NCBI RefSeq assembly: GCF_019752415.1
Contig: NZ_JAIEME010000015.1
Coordinates: 62,001 to 126,000 of the forward strand
Direction of reading: 5' to 3'
From: Nitrosomonas sp.
GTDB taxonomy: Bacteria > Pseudomonadota > Gammaproteobacteria > Burkholderiales > Nitrosomonadaceae
Length of the DNA: 64,000 nt
Program-made: the position numbers and the translations under genes
In this document: positions 1 through 9,222 of the stretch, piece by piece
Layout of the letters: every line of letters begins with the position of its first letter
Position numbering within the stretch: the stretch's first letter is position 1
The notes under the pieces: generated by a model
Seen by the model: the letters and a program-made list of their open reading frames with translations, nothing else
Databases searched by the model: none
What the model was told of the DNA's origin: nothing

Positions 1-90
1 CTCGTTAGCCGAGCATTCCACGATAGTATGTGCCTTGCCTATGACCGGCTCGGTGGAGCCTAAATTGAGCATCGAACCTAAATTAAACAT
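1..90 (-). CDS. Unidentified protein, N-terminal fragment
   Basis: A minus-strand reading frame starts with ATG at 88-90 and stays open to the window edge, giving 30 residues. A good Shine-Dalgarno (AGAAAGGATC) lies just upstream, which supports the start. The N-terminus is acidic-neutral with no signal peptide. The stretch IGKAHTIVECSANE resembles the first strand of SRPBCC/polyketide-cyclase-like proteins, but so short a fragment cannot settle that. The gene lies downstream of murJ in the same direction. Confidence 0.45.
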   Translation of the reverse strand, partial: MFNLGSMLNLGSTEPVIGKAHTIVECSANE

Positions 91-156
91 ATTGCTTGAT
101 CCTTTCTGATTGGTGAATTCCCAATTCAGTTGATTGACTGGCAATTAGCTTAGACG

Positions 157-259
157 TTAAACGAATAAAGGATCGATTTCAAGCACTATATCAGTAAGAA
201 ATAATTATTTTTGGAAGACGAGGAAACAATTGGCAATTAAATACTGCTTATTCGTTTAA
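157..259. repeat. Spaced 12-bp inverted repeat between murJ and the left-edge gene
   Basis: TTAAACGAATAA at 157-168 is exactly mirrored by TTATTCGTTTAA at 248-259, and GGCAATTA occurs near both arms. The 79-base spacer is AT-rich. It lies between the murJ stop and the next minus-strand start. It could be a long-range hairpin, an operator pair or a relic of a small mobile repeat. Neither arm is followed by a T-run on the expected side, so it is not a classic terminator. Confidence 0.35.
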
Positions 260-282
260 AGTGCACGGGCATGAGCTGCGCG

Positions 283-1821
283 CTATATTGCCTGTTGTTT
301 GGTAAAGTCTTTGATACGGAATCCCAGTAGCCATAAAGCGGCGAAATAGCTGAATGCACCAAGAATAACTATCCAACTTAATCGGCCGGCACGCGCCATG
401 GCTGAGTCGATTAACCAAGAATCATCACTGCCTGTAGCAAACCATAAGACAACACCCATAATCGACAAAGCGATCAGTATTTTCACAAAGAAAATAAGCC
501 ATCCGGATTGTGGTTGATAAATTTTATGACTGCGTAACTTGTAATACAGTAGCCCTGCGTTAAGACAAGCTCCCAGACCGATTGCTAATGCCAGTCCAGC
601 GTGTTTTAAAGGAATAATGAAGGCGAGATTCATCAGTTGTGTGGCAATCAGCGTGATGACAGCAATTTTGACAGGTGTTTTGATGTTCTGGCGAGCATAA
701 AATCCAGGTGCCAGCACTTTAACCAGAATTAATCCGAGTAACCCTACACTGTAGGCAATTAATGCTTCGCGTGTCATCCATACATCATGATCAGTAAATG
801 CGCCGTGGTGAAAAAGCGTTGTGATTAGAGGCGTTGCTAATAATGCCAATGCCAGGGCCGCCGGTAAGGTTAGTAGTATTGTCAGTCGCAAGCCCCAGTC
901 GAGCAAGCGGGAATATTCTTCGGTGCTATTGCTGTTGTAATGCCGGGCTAACGATGGCAATAGAATTGTGCCTAATGCCACACCCAGCAGACCGGCGGGG
1001 AATTCCATTAATCGATCGGCATAATAAAGCCAGGATACACTGCCGGTAACAAGAAGTGAGGCAAAGATGGTGTTGATCAACAAACTGATCTGGCCGACTG
1101 ATACTCCAAAAATTGCTGGGCCCATTAATTTGATCACACGCCAGGCACCGGTATCCGGGTTTCTGAAACGGATGCGAGGCAATAGTTTGAGCCGTAGCAG
1201 AAAGGGTATCTGGAAAGCGAGTTGTAATATACCACCGATAAACACTGCCCAAGCCAGCGCGAGAATCGGCGGATCGAGTAAAGGTGTGAGCCACAGTGAG
1301 CAGCCGATAAATGATAAATTTAATAGCGCTGGCGTAATCGCAGGAACATTGAATTTTCCATGGGTGTTGAGTATGCCGCCTGCCAAAGCAACCAAGGAAA
1401 TAAAAAATATGTAGGGAAACGTAATCTGCAGGAGTTCAACGGTTAAGTTGAATTTCTCCGGATTGGCAGAAAATCCGGGCGCACTGGCGTAGATAATTAG
1501 CGGTGCAGCTAAGATACCAATGGCGCTAATGAAAAAAAGTGTGATGCCTAGAAGCGTGGTGATGTGATCAACCAAGTCTTGCGTTTCTACGGGAGTGCGC
1601 GTGTTTTTATACTCGGCAAGAATCGGAACAAATGCTTGTGAAAATGCGCCTTCGGCAAATAGTCGCCGTAACAGATTGGGGATACGGAAAGCAACAAAAA
1701 AAGCATCGGTTACCATTCCTGCACCAAAAATCCGCGCAATGATGACGTCACGCAAGAAGCCGAGAATGCGCGATATAAATGTCATGCTGCTGACGGCAGC
1801 GAGGGCTTTGAGTAAATTCAA
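283..1821 (-). CDS. murJ: Lipid II flippase MurJ (MviN family)
   Basis: This 512-residue, very hydrophobic protein has the usual length and the roughly 14 membrane segments of MurJ/MviN. It opens with [22 protein letters not shown] and carries the family motifs [34 protein letters not shown] and [17 protein letters not shown]. MurJ moves the peptidoglycan precursor lipid II across the inner membrane. The gene stands alone on the minus strand. Neither rpsT nor ribF, frequent murJ neighbours in this group, is beside it. The ATG start is natural because the first transmembrane helix begins right after it. Confidence 0.97.
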   Translation of the reverse strand: MNLLKALAAVSSMTFISRILGFLRDVIIARIFGAGMVTDAFFVAFRIPNLLRRLFAEGAFSQAFVPILAEYKNTRTPVETQDLVDHITTLLGITLFFISAIGILAAPLIIYASAPGFSANPEKFNLTVELLQITFPYIFFISLVALAGGILNTHGKFNVPAITPALLNLSFIGCSLWLTPLLDPPILALAWAVFIGGILQLAFQIPFLLRLKLLPRIRFRNPDTGAWRVIKLMGPAIFGVSVGQISLLINTIFASLLVTGSVSWLYYADRLMEFPAGLLGVALGTILLPSLARHYNSNSTEEYSRLLDWGLRLTILLTLPAALALALLATPLITTLFHHGAFTDHDVWMTREALIAYSVGLLGLILVKVLAPGFYARQNIKTPVKIAVITLIATQLMNLAFIIPLKHAGLALAIGLGACLNAGLLYYKLRSHKIYQPQSGWLIFFVKILIALSIMGVVLWFATGSDDSWLIDSAMARAGRLSWIVILGAFSYFAALWLLGFRIKDFTKQQAI

Positions 1822-1966
1822 AACGATATATAAGTATTTGCGCGATTAGTGGGCAAGATGGAAGGCTGTTTTGCCCGGATTAGCTGTGATTCAAAATCCG
1901 TGCGCTTCTCAATTTCAATTCAGAATAATTTTCAACTCCAACCAAAATAAAAAGGGTAGTTTCAGC

Positions 1967-2689
1967 TTAGAAGAGGCGGCTTATTTTCTTCATGAAGCCA
2001 GCTTCTGACCAGTTCCATTGCAGGCAATATTCGGCACCAAGTTTTGGGTTTTTAATATCGGCTTCGATTTTGGTTTGTCCGGTAACAACGGGCGGTAATA
2101 GCGCTTCTTCTATGTCATCATGCTTGCAGAAAAACCGAGCTGAAGAAATAGAGCGTCCCGCCGGTAATTCAACAGTTAGATGCAGCTGCCGTGTGTCATT
2201 GTCAACGACGTGGGAAAGAACACCTTCTGTTTGTGTAAAAGCATCTTCGTATTCATACGATAGGATCAGATCAGAACCATTCACCACTTTTAACTCAGGT
2301 GGAAGTTTCATGCATACCCGATAGCTTCCATTTTCTTTTATCTGCTCAGCCGGATCGCTATCATTGACTCTGAAGTTACTGATGCTGCCCATCCCACGTA
2401 TATTTCTAAACCAATATTCTGAATTATCAACATGGCAGGCAGTTGTCATTTGTGTTTGTATTAGCGTTGCCTTATTGCCGTTTGTGTCGTGGATAGTCAG
2501 TATTTTTCTTAGATCTGAGATAGTAAATGCGGATTTGTTTTGTCTGTATTGATCATAGACCAATATCGCTGCACTGAAAGCAAATATTAACCCGATTACA
2601 AAGTAGTCAGTCAACAGTGCGACCAGAACGCCGAAAATAATGAGTGTTACATTGATATAAAAAATGAGTTGGTTGGGTTTGTCAAACAT
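1967..2689 (-). CDS. Two-helix membrane protein of unknown function
   Basis: A 240-residue protein with a short polar start, two closely spaced hydrophobic segments (about residues 8-26 and 30-44) and then a soluble domain of about 190 residues. The soluble part is rich in beta-strand patterns (for example LILSYEYEDAF and LHLTVELPAG) and has several cysteines. It ends in an aromatic-basic tail, KKISRLF. I do not recognise the family. The likely topology is a membrane hairpin with the C-terminal domain in the cytoplasm. It is a single gene; the next gene on the right runs the other way. The ATG is preceded by AGGAGTCC, a usable ribosome binding site. Confidence 0.7.
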   Translation of the reverse strand: MFDKPNQLIFYINVTLIIFGVLVALLTDYFVIGLIFAFSAAILVYDQYRQNKSAFTISDLRKILTIHDTNGNKATLIQTQMTTACHVDNSEYWFRNIRGMGSISNFRVNDSDPAEQIKENGSYRVCMKLPPELKVVNGSDLILSYEYEDAFTQTEGVLSHVVDNDTRQLHLTVELPAGRSISSARFFCKHDDIEEALLPPVVTGQTKIEADIKNPKLGAEYCLQWNWSEAGFMKKISRLF

Positions 2690-2961
2690 TCAGGACTCCT
2701 CAATTTGCAGGCTATTTTTATAGTATTTATCGAAGCGCTGAGTTTATCAGAGAGAAGCATGCAAAAAAAGCAAGATAGATAATAGATTGAAGCTGATCCA
2801 GGAAAAGGACGCAGATTGATCCATACCAAGTGATAGCTTTCCATTCTGATGTGCGGAGATGTAAGAAATTCTCGAAGCAATCAAGAAATGAGGGACTTCA
2901 TTTGAATTTGGAGTTATTATCACGTGTTATCGAATTGATCAATTTTTATGGAGGAAGTTAG

Positions 2962-3300
2962 ATGTCAAAAAAATCAATGAAACCTATTTCATTCGCATTA
3001 GGTACTGCACTTGTAACCAGTCTTGCTGCCAGTAATCTCTCAGCTGATACCCGCGCAAATCCTTTTGCGATGAATGAACTATCTGGCGGTTACATGCAGC
3101 TTGCTGATGCAAGCAGTGCCAACAAATCAGACCAAGAAGGTAAATCTGATAGCAAGAAAACTGAGAATGAAGGTAAGTGCGGTGAAGGGAAGTGTGGTGG
3201 TAAAAATGAAATGAAACAAAATATGGAAGGAAAATGCGGCGGCAAGAAAGCCGAGCAAGAAGGTAAATGTGGTGAAGGGAAATGCGGTTCTAAAAAGTAA
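2962..3300 (+). CDS. HvfA/bufferin-type RiPP precursor with EGKCG repeats
   Basis: A 112-residue protein with an N-terminal signal peptide (cleavage probably near residue 28), a conserved-looking NPFAMNELSGGYMQLA segment and a low-complexity C-terminus holding five EGKCG units, each with one cysteine. This is the build of HvfA-type (type 2 bufferin) precursors. In described members, DUF692/MNIO enzymes convert the EGKCG cysteines to 5-thiooxazoles, and the exported peptide binds copper. A strong ribosome site (GGAGGAAG) precedes the ATG. The DUF692 enzyme starts 12 bases after the stop, and its DUF2063 partner follows. The family assignment is strong; the modification here is inferred. Confidence 0.85.
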   Translation: MSKKSMKPISFALGTALVTSLAASNLSADTRANPFAMNELSGGYMQLADASSANKSDQEGKSDSKKTENEGKCGEGKCGGKNEMKQNMEGKCGGKKAEQEGKCGEGKCGSKK

Positions 3301-3312
3301 TTCGAACAATCC

Positions 3313-4170
3313 ATGAGCAGTAACCATTATCCTGTTCATGGCGCTGGTCTTGGTCTGCGGCGCTCGTTAATGAGTTCGATTGCGGATCAAGCCACGCATC
3401 CGGTTGATTTCTTGGAAGTTGCACCGGAGAACTGGATTGGTGTGGGGGGCCGCTACGGAAAAATTTTTTGTGAGCTGACTGAGAAATTTCCTTTTATCTG
3501 TCATGGATTATCACTTTCAATCGGCGGACCGTCGCCATTGGATGAAGCCTTTCTACAACGGCTGAAGCGTTTCCTGAAAGCGCACCACATCCGGTATTAC
3601 AGTGAACACCTGAGTTATTGCAGTGACGACGGTCATCTGTACGACTTGCTTCCAATCCCCTTTACGGAAGAAGCGGTGCATTATGTCGCAGATCGTATCC
3701 GGCTTGTCCAGGATATCCTGGAACAACGCATTGCAATGGAAAATGTTTCCTACTATGCGGCACCTGGTAAGAAAATGGAAGAAATTGATTTTATTCAAGC
3801 CGTGTTGCAGGAAGCAGACTGTGATTTGCTATTAGACGTCAATAATATTTATGTGAACAGCATCAACCATCGATACGATGCCGAAACATTTCTCCGGCAA
3901 CTGCCCGCCGAACGCATTCGTTATATTCATGTTGCCGGACATTACCAAGAAGCAGAAGATCTGATTGTGGATACACACGGCGCGGATGTCATTGATCCAG
4001 TCTGGCAATTACTCGAAAAGGCCTATCAACATTTTGGCGTCTTTCCCACGTTGCTGGAGCGTGATTTTAATCTTCCACCGCTCGCTGAGTTGCTGGGAGA
4101 AGTAGACATCATTCGTGCATTGCAGTCAAAAGGGCTAGATCGAAGCAGTGGTCACCTACAACACGGCTGA
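3313..4170 (+). CDS. DUF692/MNIO multinuclear iron oxidase (HvfB/BufB type)
   Basis: A 285-residue TIM-barrel enzyme of the DUF692 (MNIO) family. Expected motifs occur in order: [51 protein letters not shown] and LLERDFN. Their His, Asp, Glu and Asn residues bind the iron atoms. Family members use two or three irons and O2 to modify cysteines of small precursor peptides, here most likely the EGKCG protein encoded just upstream. The C-terminus overlaps the next gene by 23 bases, so the two are probably translationally coupled. The length is normal and all visible metal-site motifs are intact. Confidence 0.93.
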   Translation: MSSNHYPVHGAGLGLRRSLMSSIADQATHPVDFLEVAPENWIGVGGRYGKIFCELTEKFPFICHGLSLSIGGPSPLDEAFLQRLKRFLKAHHIRYYSEHLSYCSDDGHLYDLLPIPFTEEAVHYVADRIRLVQDILEQRIAMENVSYYAAPGKKMEEIDFIQAVLQEADCDLLLDVNNIYVNSINHRYDAETFLRQLPAERIRYIHVAGHYQEAEDLIVDTHGADVIDPVWQLLEKAYQHFGVFPTLLERDFNLPPLAELLGEVDIIRALQSKGLDRSSGHLQHG

Positions 4171-4927
4171 TCGTCCTGATTTTGTGCGGCAGCAATATGC
4201 GTTTGCGGCACATATCCGGAACCCGGAAAAAAATCCTTGCCCTGAAGCGATCGAAAAGCGGCGTATGAAAATCTACCGCGAACTTTTCTATAACAACGTG
4301 GAAGATTTCATGGCCAATACTTATCCGGTATTACGTCAAATTACACCGGATGAACGCTGGCACGCCATGATCCGGGATTATTTTTCTAACCACCTGTCGC
4401 ATACCCCTTTGTTTTCGGAGATGCCGCGCGAGTTTATAAAATATCTGGAACAGGAGCGCAATCCGCGTGCTGATGACCCGCCTTTCATGTTGGAGCTTGC
4501 TCATTATGAGTGGGTTGAGTTAGCACTTTCTTTATCAGATGAGAAAGTTGACGAAGCAAAAATAGATACGCAGGGCGATCTGCTGGATGGGATACCTATT
4601 ATTTCTCCCCTTGCCTGGTCACTGAGTTATCGTTTCCCCGTTCATAAGATTAGTCCGGCTTTCCAGCCTAAGGAAGCCGGTGAAATGCAAACGCACTTGA
4701 TCGTTTATCGCGATGCCAATTTTGATGTGCATTTTATCGAGATCAATCCAGTGACTGCGCGGCTAATGCAGCTGATCCTGGAGGATAACAACCAATCCGG
4801 GCGAGTTTTGTTGCAACAAATGGCCGCAGAACTGAATCACCCGCAACCCAATATCGTTATCCAGGGCGGTATAGAAATATTGAACGATCTCAGGAAGCGT
4901 CAAGTGATCTTTGGGGATAGAACTTGA
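4148..4927 (+). CDS. DUF2063 partner protein (HvfC/BufC type)
   Basis: A 259-residue protein that begins with the DUF2063 pattern ([18 protein letters not shown], then [13 protein letters not shown] and FMANTYPVL) and continues into the C-terminal domain typical of HvfC/BufC. In described systems this protein recruits the precursor peptide to the DUF692 enzyme. It overlaps that gene by 23 bases, which makes an hvfA-hvfB-hvfC-like operon. The DoxX-like HvfD protein and the ECF sigma/anti-sigma pair found in some related operons are absent here. Confidence 0.9.
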   Translation: MVTYNTADRPDFVRQQYAFAAHIRNPEKNPCPEAIEKRRMKIYRELFYNNVEDFMANTYPVLRQITPDERWHAMIRDYFSNHLSHTPLFSEMPREFIKYLEQERNPRADDPPFMLELAHYEWVELALSLSDEKVDEAKIDTQGDLLDGIPIISPLAWSLSYRFPVHKISPAFQPKEAGEMQTHLIVYRDANFDVHFIEINPVTARLMQLILEDNNQSGRVLLQQMAAELNHPQPNIVIQGGIEILNDLRKRQVIFGDRT

Positions 4928-5019
4928 CGATCAAGAAATAGCGTTACAGCTTCAAGGTGTTATGCCGTTAGACTGCCATTGGTAAATGATGAAGGCGCAT
5001 ACCTTGTGCGGAAAATCAA

Positions 5020-5745
5020 ATGACACGGACGTCTGACATGAAGGAAAATAGCGTCGGCAGTATCCCCTCTGTGCACAACATGACAAACTTTCTGGTTTCT
5101 TCCGTACATGATATGAAGAATTCAGTGAGTATGTTGATTGGTGGTCTGGAAAAAGCGCTTGCGTCAGCTGAAGCAACCCAACTTTCTACGCATGCGGAAT
5201 TGATGCAGATGAATCATGAAGCAAAACGTATTAACAACAACCTGATTCAATTGCTGACACTCTATAAGCTGGGTCAGAAAATTTATCCCTTTGATCTACA
5301 ATCCATTTGCCTGGATGAGTTTTTGCATGTGATGGTCGCGCAATATAGGGAGTTACTTAGATTTCGTGCGATTAATCTGGAGGTTCGTGTTGATCACGGA
5401 CTTTACTGGTATTTCGATGAAGACTTAATCAGTGGCGTAATTGGTAATGCGTTAAATAATGCTATGCGTTACACGCGTGACCGTATCCATATAATCGCCG
5501 AAGAGAATGAAGGAAAACTGGTGTTGCGGATTGAAGACAACGGGAATGGCTATTCGAGCCAAATTCTACAGGAAAGTGATGATTGCGCGCGCGGCGTTGA
5601 TTTTCAGGGCGGTAGCACAGGGTTAGGTTTCTATTTTTCGGCGATGGTGGCACGTATGCATCACAATCAAGGTTGCTTAGGCGAACTAAAGCTGGAGAAT
5701 GGCGGCTCACTCAGCGGCGCTTGTTTTGTGTTACGCCTTCCATAA
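5020..5745 (+). CDS. Soluble sensor histidine kinase
   Basis: A 241-residue kinase without membrane segments or a recognisable sensor domain. An H-box-like SVHDMKNS holds the likely phosphorylated His30. A helical dimerisation region follows, then a HATPase_c domain with N-box GNALNNAMRYT (about 142-152), G1 box EDNGNGY (172-178) and G2 box STGLGFYF (199-206). It probably takes its input from another protein and passes phosphate to the TPR response regulator encoded 22 bases downstream. The 90-base gap after the DUF2063 gene leaves open whether it shares that operon. An internal ATG at 5038 is an alternative start. Confidence 0.85.
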   Translation: MTRTSDMKENSVGSIPSVHNMTNFLVSSVHDMKNSVSMLIGGLEKALASAEATQLSTHAELMQMNHEAKRINNNLIQLLTLYKLGQKIYPFDLQSICLDEFLHVMVAQYRELLRFRAINLEVRVDHGLYWYFDEDLISGVIGNALNNAMRYTRDRIHIIAEENEGKLVLRIEDNGNGYSSQILQESDDCARGVDFQGGSTGLGFYFSAMVARMHHNQGCLGELKLENGGSLSGACFVLRLP

Positions 5746-5767
5746 TGAATGGTCATTTATTGAAATC

Positions 5768-7414
5768 ATGAATACTAGTGAGTTTAATGCTTTAACAGCA
5801 GATATGGATTTCACAGACACGACTGTGCTGATAATCGACGATTATCAAGAAATGCGCAGCATTTTTCGCGATATCTTGCGTAGCTGTGGCGCTGATGTGA
5901 AGAAAATATCCATGGCGGCAAGCGGAAGCGAAGCCATTTCTTTAATCAAGAAAACTCAGTTTGACATCGTGCTGTGCGATCTCGATTTAGGATCCGGGAA
6001 GAACGGACAACAAGTACTTGAGGAAGCCAAGCATCTGTCGCTTGTTGGGTCTTCCTGTCTGTGGATCATGATCTCTGCAGAAAAATCTCCGGAAGCAGTG
6101 ACAGGTGCCGCAGAATATCAACCTGATGCCTATTTGCTGAAACCGGTTACCGAAATGAATTTGCGTTTGCGCTTAGCCAAAATTTGGGGAAAAAAGAAAG
6201 CATTTGCTGAGATTCACCAAGCGATGAAGCAGCTGGATTATTCTAAGGCCATGAATCTGTGCGATCGACGTTTAACTTCCGATAAGGCGAATGCGGCTGA
6301 TCTGCTTCGGACTAAGTGTGATTTGTTATTGATTACTGGTGAATATGATCATGCCAAAACCGTATTGGAAAAAATTTTGGCTGAGCGCGATCTGCCCTGG
6401 GCGAAAGCGGCGGTAGCTAAAATTCTGTTAAAGAAAAATGATTTTGAAGCAGCTAAAATATTGCTCGAGGAAACTGCTGAAACAAATCCTGCATTTCTTG
6501 AAGCGCACGATTTACTCGCGCATACATTGCAAGCTATGGGCGATCTCGAAGCAGCAAACAATGTACTGGAACGTGCAGTAAAGTTATCGCCAAACTCGGT
6601 ATTACGACAGAAGAATCTTGGCGCCGTGGCAATGAAAATCGGCAAACTGGAGAATGCTGAACGGGCTTTCCGCAAGAGCGTATCGTTAGGGGAGGATTCC
6701 GTACTCAAAACAGCAGACGCCTATTTTGGCCTTGCTAAAGTATGTAGTGTCAATAAAAAACCTGATGAAGCAATTAAAGTACTGGGTCAGCTCAATAAGA
6801 ACTTCGCTACGGATGAAATGCGCCTAAAAGTGTTGGCAGTGGAGGGAATGATTTATCATCAAAGCGATAATGCCGAGAAGACTAAACAGATCGCCGCTGA
6901 GATCATCCAGTTGATAGACCAGGATGCTATTCATCCAGACAGTGAGGGATCACTGGAAATAGCCCGCTTGCTGATGGTTACGGACGATAAGGACAAAGCC
7001 ATCAAATTATTGCAGCGAGAGATTAAGAATAATCCAGAGAATGCTGCCTTACTTCAAGATGTCGCGGAAATATTTGATCAAGCTGGCATGGGCGAAGAAG
7101 GCAGTAAATTGATTGAGACGTTACGCCAGGAAGCCATGCTGATTATGAATCGTGGTGTATTGCTCGTCAGTAAGGGGCAGTATGAAGAGGCAGTCAACGC
7201 CATGCGGGATGCTTACGCAGCAATGCCGGCAAACATGCGTGTGTTACTCAACTTAGCCTACGTAATTATTACGTATATTCAAAAAAAAGGACCAACGGCA
7301 GAGCTGATTCAAGAAGCGCGTAGCAGTCTTCTCGCTGCAAACGAATTATCACCCGGCGAGCCGCGTTTTATCCGCTTGATGGCTTCACTGAATGAGTTCT
7401 CCGCATCAGCATGA
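5768..7414 (+). CDS. Response regulator with C-terminal TPR repeats
   Basis: A protein of 548 residues from the ATG at 5768 (MNTSEFNAL). An upstream start inside the kinase gene would add 23 residues that do not look like a REC domain. Residues 18-140 form a receiver domain with acidic pair D24/D25, phospho-acceptor D71 (LCDLDLG) and the conserved Lys in LLKPV. The rest is a run of TPR units, for example LLEETAETNPAFLEAHDLLA and LERAVKLSPNSVL. There is no DNA-binding or enzymatic output domain, so it should act through protein contacts. The kinase immediately upstream is its probable partner. The gene ends beside a perfect hairpin shared with the convergent neighbour. Confidence 0.88.
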   Translation: MNTSEFNALTADMDFTDTTVLIIDDYQEMRSIFRDILRSCGADVKKISMAASGSEAISLIKKTQFDIVLCDLDLGSGKNGQQVLEEAKHLSLVGSSCLWIMISAEKSPEAVTGAAEYQPDAYLLKPVTEMNLRLRLAKIWGKKKAFAEIHQAMKQLDYSKAMNLCDRRLTSDKANAADLLRTKCDLLLITGEYDHAKTVLEKILAERDLPWAKAAVAKILLKKNDFEAAKILLEETAETNPAFLEAHDLLAHTLQAMGDLEAANNVLERAVKLSPNSVLRQKNLGAVAMKIGKLENAERAFRKSVSLGEDSVLKTADAYFGLAKVCSVNKKPDEAIKVLGQLNKNFATDEMRLKVLAVEGMIYHQSDNAEKTKQIAAEIIQLIDQDAIHPDSEGSLEIARLLMVTDDKDKAIKLLQREIKNNPENAALLQDVAEIFDQAGMGEEGSKLIETLRQEAMLIMNRGVLLVSKGQYEEAVNAMRDAYAAMPANMRVLLNLAYVIITYIQKKGPTAELIQEARSSLLAANELSPGEPRFIRLMASLNEFSASA

Positions 7415-7422
7415 TCTATAAC

Positions 7423-7451
7423 GAAAGCTTTTCTCCAGAAGAAAAGCTTTC
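7423..7451. terminator. Perfect 12-bp hairpin between convergent genes
   Basis: GAAAGCTTTTCT (7423-7434) and AGAAAAGCTTTC (7440-7451) pair perfectly around a 5-base loop. The hairpin starts 9 bases after the response-regulator stop and ends 14 bases before the stop of the convergent gene, so it can serve both transcripts. The stem itself supplies short T/A runs, but no long U-tract follows. Confidence 0.6.
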
Positions 7452-7464
7452 AGTGCAAACGAGC

Positions 7465-8346
7465 TTAACTGCCCACCTTAACAAAGCCGCCACCTTGGTT
7501 AATCCAAACTTCTCCTGTCAAGACATCACTAATCGTCGTGGCATCCGTCTCAAAGCAATCGGGTACGCTCTGACTTGTATAGGTGCCTTTAGTGAAATAA
7601 TTCACCGGGGGTGTTATCACTATGCCATCAATCGGTAGAGACCCTATTGCTCCGGTTATGGCTGTTGTAATATCGAGACAAAGATCAGAATTGACAACCA
7701 AGTTGGCAGTCTCAGCCGGTGCATTCATCGTGCAGTGTTTAACGTTTGCTGCTGCATCAACAATAGCTTGAAACGGATTGGGTAATCCTGGAATGCTGGT
7801 TGATATACCTGCTATGCTTGATGCAGTAATCGTATTGCTGCTAAGCAAGGAGATACCGCTTGCCGTCGTTTGTTGCGGTACTTGACAAAGATTGGTGTTG
7901 ATCAGGTCAGGGGCGGCGACACAGTGGCCATTTGTAGTGACCGTTACGACATTGCCGCTCTGGCTATAAGTCACACCGGCGAAGACATTAGCGGTATCGC
8001 AAGCAGCGATGCCGCCACTTCCACCAGAATTATTAATTTCGTTGATTAAACTTGCAAGCGTGTCAATCACTGTCGGATTATCTCCCCAAGGCCCTCCCAG
8101 CACATAAACGCTATTATCGTTTTTGTTTACACCGGCATAAATGCCGAACTCTGGATAATACCGGAATAGCCAGGGCTCGATATTTTGCGTGGCCTGATGG
8201 CTCGGGAAGATCGTTGGGTAAGTCTTCTCAGCCCAGTTGAGCAATGTTTCGGTATCACTTGCAGTATCCGCGAGAGCAGAATGCGTATTGCAGAACAGAA
8301 AGAATGTGCAAGCCGATAAAAGTAACTGTTTTATGTGCTGTTTCAT
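7465..8346 (-). CDS. Secreted protein with an NWAE...YAGVN repeat-type domain, function unknown
   Basis: A 293-residue protein with a signal peptide (about 1-26, ending near SALA) and then a compact domain of about 70 residues. Its pattern is LLNWAEKTYPTIFP, PWLFRYYPEFGIYAGVN, VYVLGGPWG. I associate this pattern with exported hypothetical proteins of betaproteobacteria, sometimes next to protease or lectin domains. A Gly/Ser linker leads into a Ser/Thr/Val-rich region with six or more cysteines that probably form disulfides. No catalytic motif is visible. It is a single gene, convergent with the response regulator and followed on the same strand by the YfiR/TonB-receptor cluster after a gap of 285 bases. 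Confidence 0.65.
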   Translation of the reverse strand: MKQHIKQLLLSACTFFLFCNTHSALADTASDTETLLNWAEKTYPTIFPSHQATQNIEPWLFRYYPEFGIYAGVNKNDNSVYVLGGPWGDNPTVIDTLASLINEINNSGGSGGIAACDTANVFAGVTYSQSGNVVTVTTNGHCVAAPDLINTNLCQVPQQTTASGISLLSSNTITASSIAGISTSIPGLPNPFQAIVDAAANVKHCTMNAPAETANLVVNSDLCLDITTAITGAIGSLPIDGIVITPPVNYFTKGTYTSQSVPDCFETDATTISDVLTGEVWINQGGGFVKVGS

Positions 8347-8631
8347 ATTGAAGCGCCTCGATTGATTAAATGAGTTGAATGTTTAAGTAATGGAATGTTC
8401 CATATATTTTAAAAATCATGGAGACATTATTGCATTTTATGTATTGAATCTAGATCAGGAATTAGCTGGTGTAAAGTATGTATTTCAACGAATACAAGGC
8501 AACTGAACATCATAGAAAAGCACCAAAATGGATCTTCTTGGTGGATTTATTTGTCTGTACGTATTGCATGAGAATCCACTGGCACTATTGAGATGTCATC
8601 TGAATCGGGTTTTATCCAGAAGGGCATATTT

Positions 8632-9213
8632 TTATTGATGCACTTTGACAGCCAGTTGCAGCAATTTTGAGCTGATATCGAGCCCTGAAGCACGTACTTT
8701 GGCCAAATTAATTTCAAAAACTATTTTTTCATTGATTAAACTCATATTGATTGCAACACCTTGTGCGGCAGCATTCTGGCTATCAGCCAGTGTCAGGATG
8801 GGTTCATTCTGTAGATCATTCAAGATTCTGGATAACTGGCCACTAACTGATTTAGAGAAGAAGATCACCTGGCACACTTTTAATTGATCAAAGTCAGCAA
8901 TACGCATGACTTTGATGTGGCGATTATTTACCGATCTGTTTTGTAGTTTATCGATTTCCTGGCCGAAATAATCTTCCCCATAAATACACAGATTAATTGT
9001 CTGACCGGTACTGTCGGGCCAGTGGGTGAATGCAATAAAGTTATAAATAAACGCTGCTTTGACTTGGTATTCAATCATGCTGTCAGCCATCGCCACCGAG
9101 TGAGAAACCGGCAGGCAGAAACCCAGATACCAGGCGAATAGAAAGTGATAGAAACTTCGTTTCACGAATTTTTTTGAGTGCCTGAACAGTCGATTAAATA
9201 AGTGCATGCCCAT
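8632..9213 (-). CDS. YfiR-family (DUF4154) periplasmic protein, copy 1
   Basis: A 193-residue protein with a basic, hydrophobic export segment (about 20-43) followed by the DUF4154/YfiR pattern: EYQVKAAFIYNFIAFTHWP, INLCIYGEDYFG, VCQVIFFSKSVS, ILTLADSQ, GVAINMSLINEKIVFEINL and a C-terminal SSKLLQLAVKV. YfiR of Pseudomonas is a periplasmic repressor that holds the CHASE8 domain of the diguanylate cyclase YfiN. The copy at 13412-14002 differs at only about 20 of 150 mature positions by eye, so the two are recent duplicates. It lies 9 bases after a TonB receptor gene and ends the 11-gene cluster. Confidence 0.9.
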   Translation of the reverse strand: MGMHLFNRLFRHSKKFVKRSFYHFLFAWYLGFCLPVSHSVAMADSMIEYQVKAAFIYNFIAFTHWPDSTGQTINLCIYGEDYFGQEIDKLQNRSVNNRHIKVMRIADFDQLKVCQVIFFSKSVSGQLSRILNDLQNEPILTLADSQNAAAQGVAINMSLINEKIVFEINLAKVRASGLDISSKLLQLAVKVHQ

Positions 9214-9222
9214 GTATTCTCA

